Below are positions 62,901 to 64,000 of a stretch of DNA of 64,000 nucleotides, piece by piece. The notes beneath the pieces are model-generated. The model ran no database searches. It saw only the letters and a list, made by a program, of their open reading frames with translations, and was not told the DNA's origin. Every line of letters starts with the position of its first letter. Within the stretch, counting starts at the first letter, position 1. Position numbers and translations under genes: made by a program. Source of the stretch: Pipra filicauda (taxonomy: Eukaryota; Chordata; Aves; Passeriformes; Pipridae); contig NW_024104362.1 in assembly GCF_003945595.2 (NCBI RefSeq), positions 434,001-498,000 on the forward strand. Direction: 5' to 3'.

Positions 62901-64000
62901 AATATTCATACAACTTTTTTTTTTTATTTAATTTTATTTTCCCCCCGAATGCAGTACCTGATTCTCTCTTCTCTCTTCACATTGTAAAAGTATTTGAAGC
63001 AAAGATTTGTATAAAATCTGAGAAAATTAACATACATGGATCAGATTTTCATGAAGACTCAAACCAATTATTTCCTGTTGACTGCCATGTAAATACAGTT
63101 GTTCGTGTGGAGTAGGGTGGCATGGCCTATGAAATCACAATGCCCGAGATGTAATAAGATAAGGAGTGTTGCCTATATTTACATCCTGCAAGTATCATTC
63201 TCCAACATCAAACAACTGCAACAAATCCAACACGAATGACATGTCATTCATTTGAACCTATGTAACTCGATGTAGGTTTGCTTTCATAACATGGATTACT
63301 GGTATTTTTGAACCTTTACAGGAGCTGATGCCTTCTTTTATGAATTCTCAAGTGTGACAGTGGATGAAGTCATGTCCATGTGAATGACAAAGTCTAGCCC
63401 AAGCTAACAGATCCAGAATGGAAACGTGTTCTTTCTTTCCAAGAAGCCTGAAAACACAGAACAATTATTTTGAGAGATCTGGGTGTCATTTTTTGTGTGA
63501 TTTTCATATCCCATGAATCTGGCTTCTGGGAAGATGATGGGTTGTGATATAAGCATTTAAAAATATTTTAATTTTCACAAATACAATAAACCCCACCACC
63601 TATATTAATAATTTTTGGATGGATAATTTCATATTAAAAGAAAAGTAATGAAAGGAGTTTAATGCAGTTCATTACTGCTCCATCCCAATCAACTTCTGTT
63701 CACATTACTGACTATGTTCAGCAGTGATTCAAGCTGTAGGTTTACAAATGGGCTTGCAGCTGGTGGATGGTACTGGCAAACCAAGGAATAGTTTCAGCAT
63801 GACGGTTATAGACAGGTGGTGGCTGAGCCTATGAGAATCTGCATTAGATACAATTGTATCAGCATCTGGAGACACAGCAGCAGCACTAAATAAATCATGT
63901 GCAGTGTTATATGTTCTCAGGGCATATAATATGTTGCCTGGCAACTACATGTCTCTCAGCTTGGCAAAGTAACTGTTTTTACTTATGTCCCTGTGATACT
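59939..64000. other. Upstream flank to window end, nothing recognised
   Basis: AT-rich. A 99-codon minus-strand frame (61726-62025) and an 83-codon plus-strand frame (61718-61969) overlap in a GC-richer patch but match nothing I know. A T-rich then C-rich tract is at 62917-62946. In mammals RXYLT1 (TMEM5) lies upstream of SRGAP1 in the same orientation, but I could not identify any of its exons here. Confidence 0.5.

Overview
This is vertebrate nuclear DNA, almost certainly from a bird and probably a songbird (Passeriformes). The bird call rests on several decayed CR1 retrotransposon copies with typical avian 3' tails. The songbird call rests on a short element at 59801-59938 with a tRNA-Ile-like head joined to a CR1-like tail, the architecture of the passerine SINE family TguSINE1, plus an ERVL-type solo LTR at 57955-58625. 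There are no bacterial-style operons, and nearly all of the window is non-coding.

One protein-coding gene is recognisable. The first coding exon of SRGAP1 (Slit-Robo Rho GTPase-activating protein 1) lies on the minus strand at 52914-52980, inside a large CpG island (about 52640-54140) that should hold its promoter and 5' UTR. Everything to the left of the splice donor at 52913 (positions 1-52913) reads as part of SRGAP1 intron 1. I found no second SRGAP1 exon, so the intron runs off the left edge. The part to the right of the island is upstream flank, and no other known gene was identified there.

Layout: 1-52913, first intron, AT-rich, with six CR1 copies or fragments (near 10.9, 18.2, 20.5, 31.9, 33.5 and 42.3 kb), an LTR-like insert at 32.2-32.5 kb, short tandem duplications and simple repeats; 52640-54140, CpG island with exon 1; 54141-64000, upstream flank with an unidentified 119-bp exon-like block on the plus strand (57668-57786), a solo LTR with a 5-bp target-site duplication, a CR1 3' end and the tRNA-Ile/CR1 SINE. 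Most open reading frames in the window are chance frames in AT-rich intron, GC-rich island frames, or pieces of CR1 reverse transcriptase.

I saw no previously undescribed biological system. The items most worth a second look are the exon-like block at 57668-57786, the AT-rich notch holding exon 1 inside the CpG island, the SINE together with a CR1 copy of matching tail, the internally deleted CR1 at 42.1-42.6 kb, and the 215-codon frame at 20499-21146 that joins CR1 to unidentified sequence.
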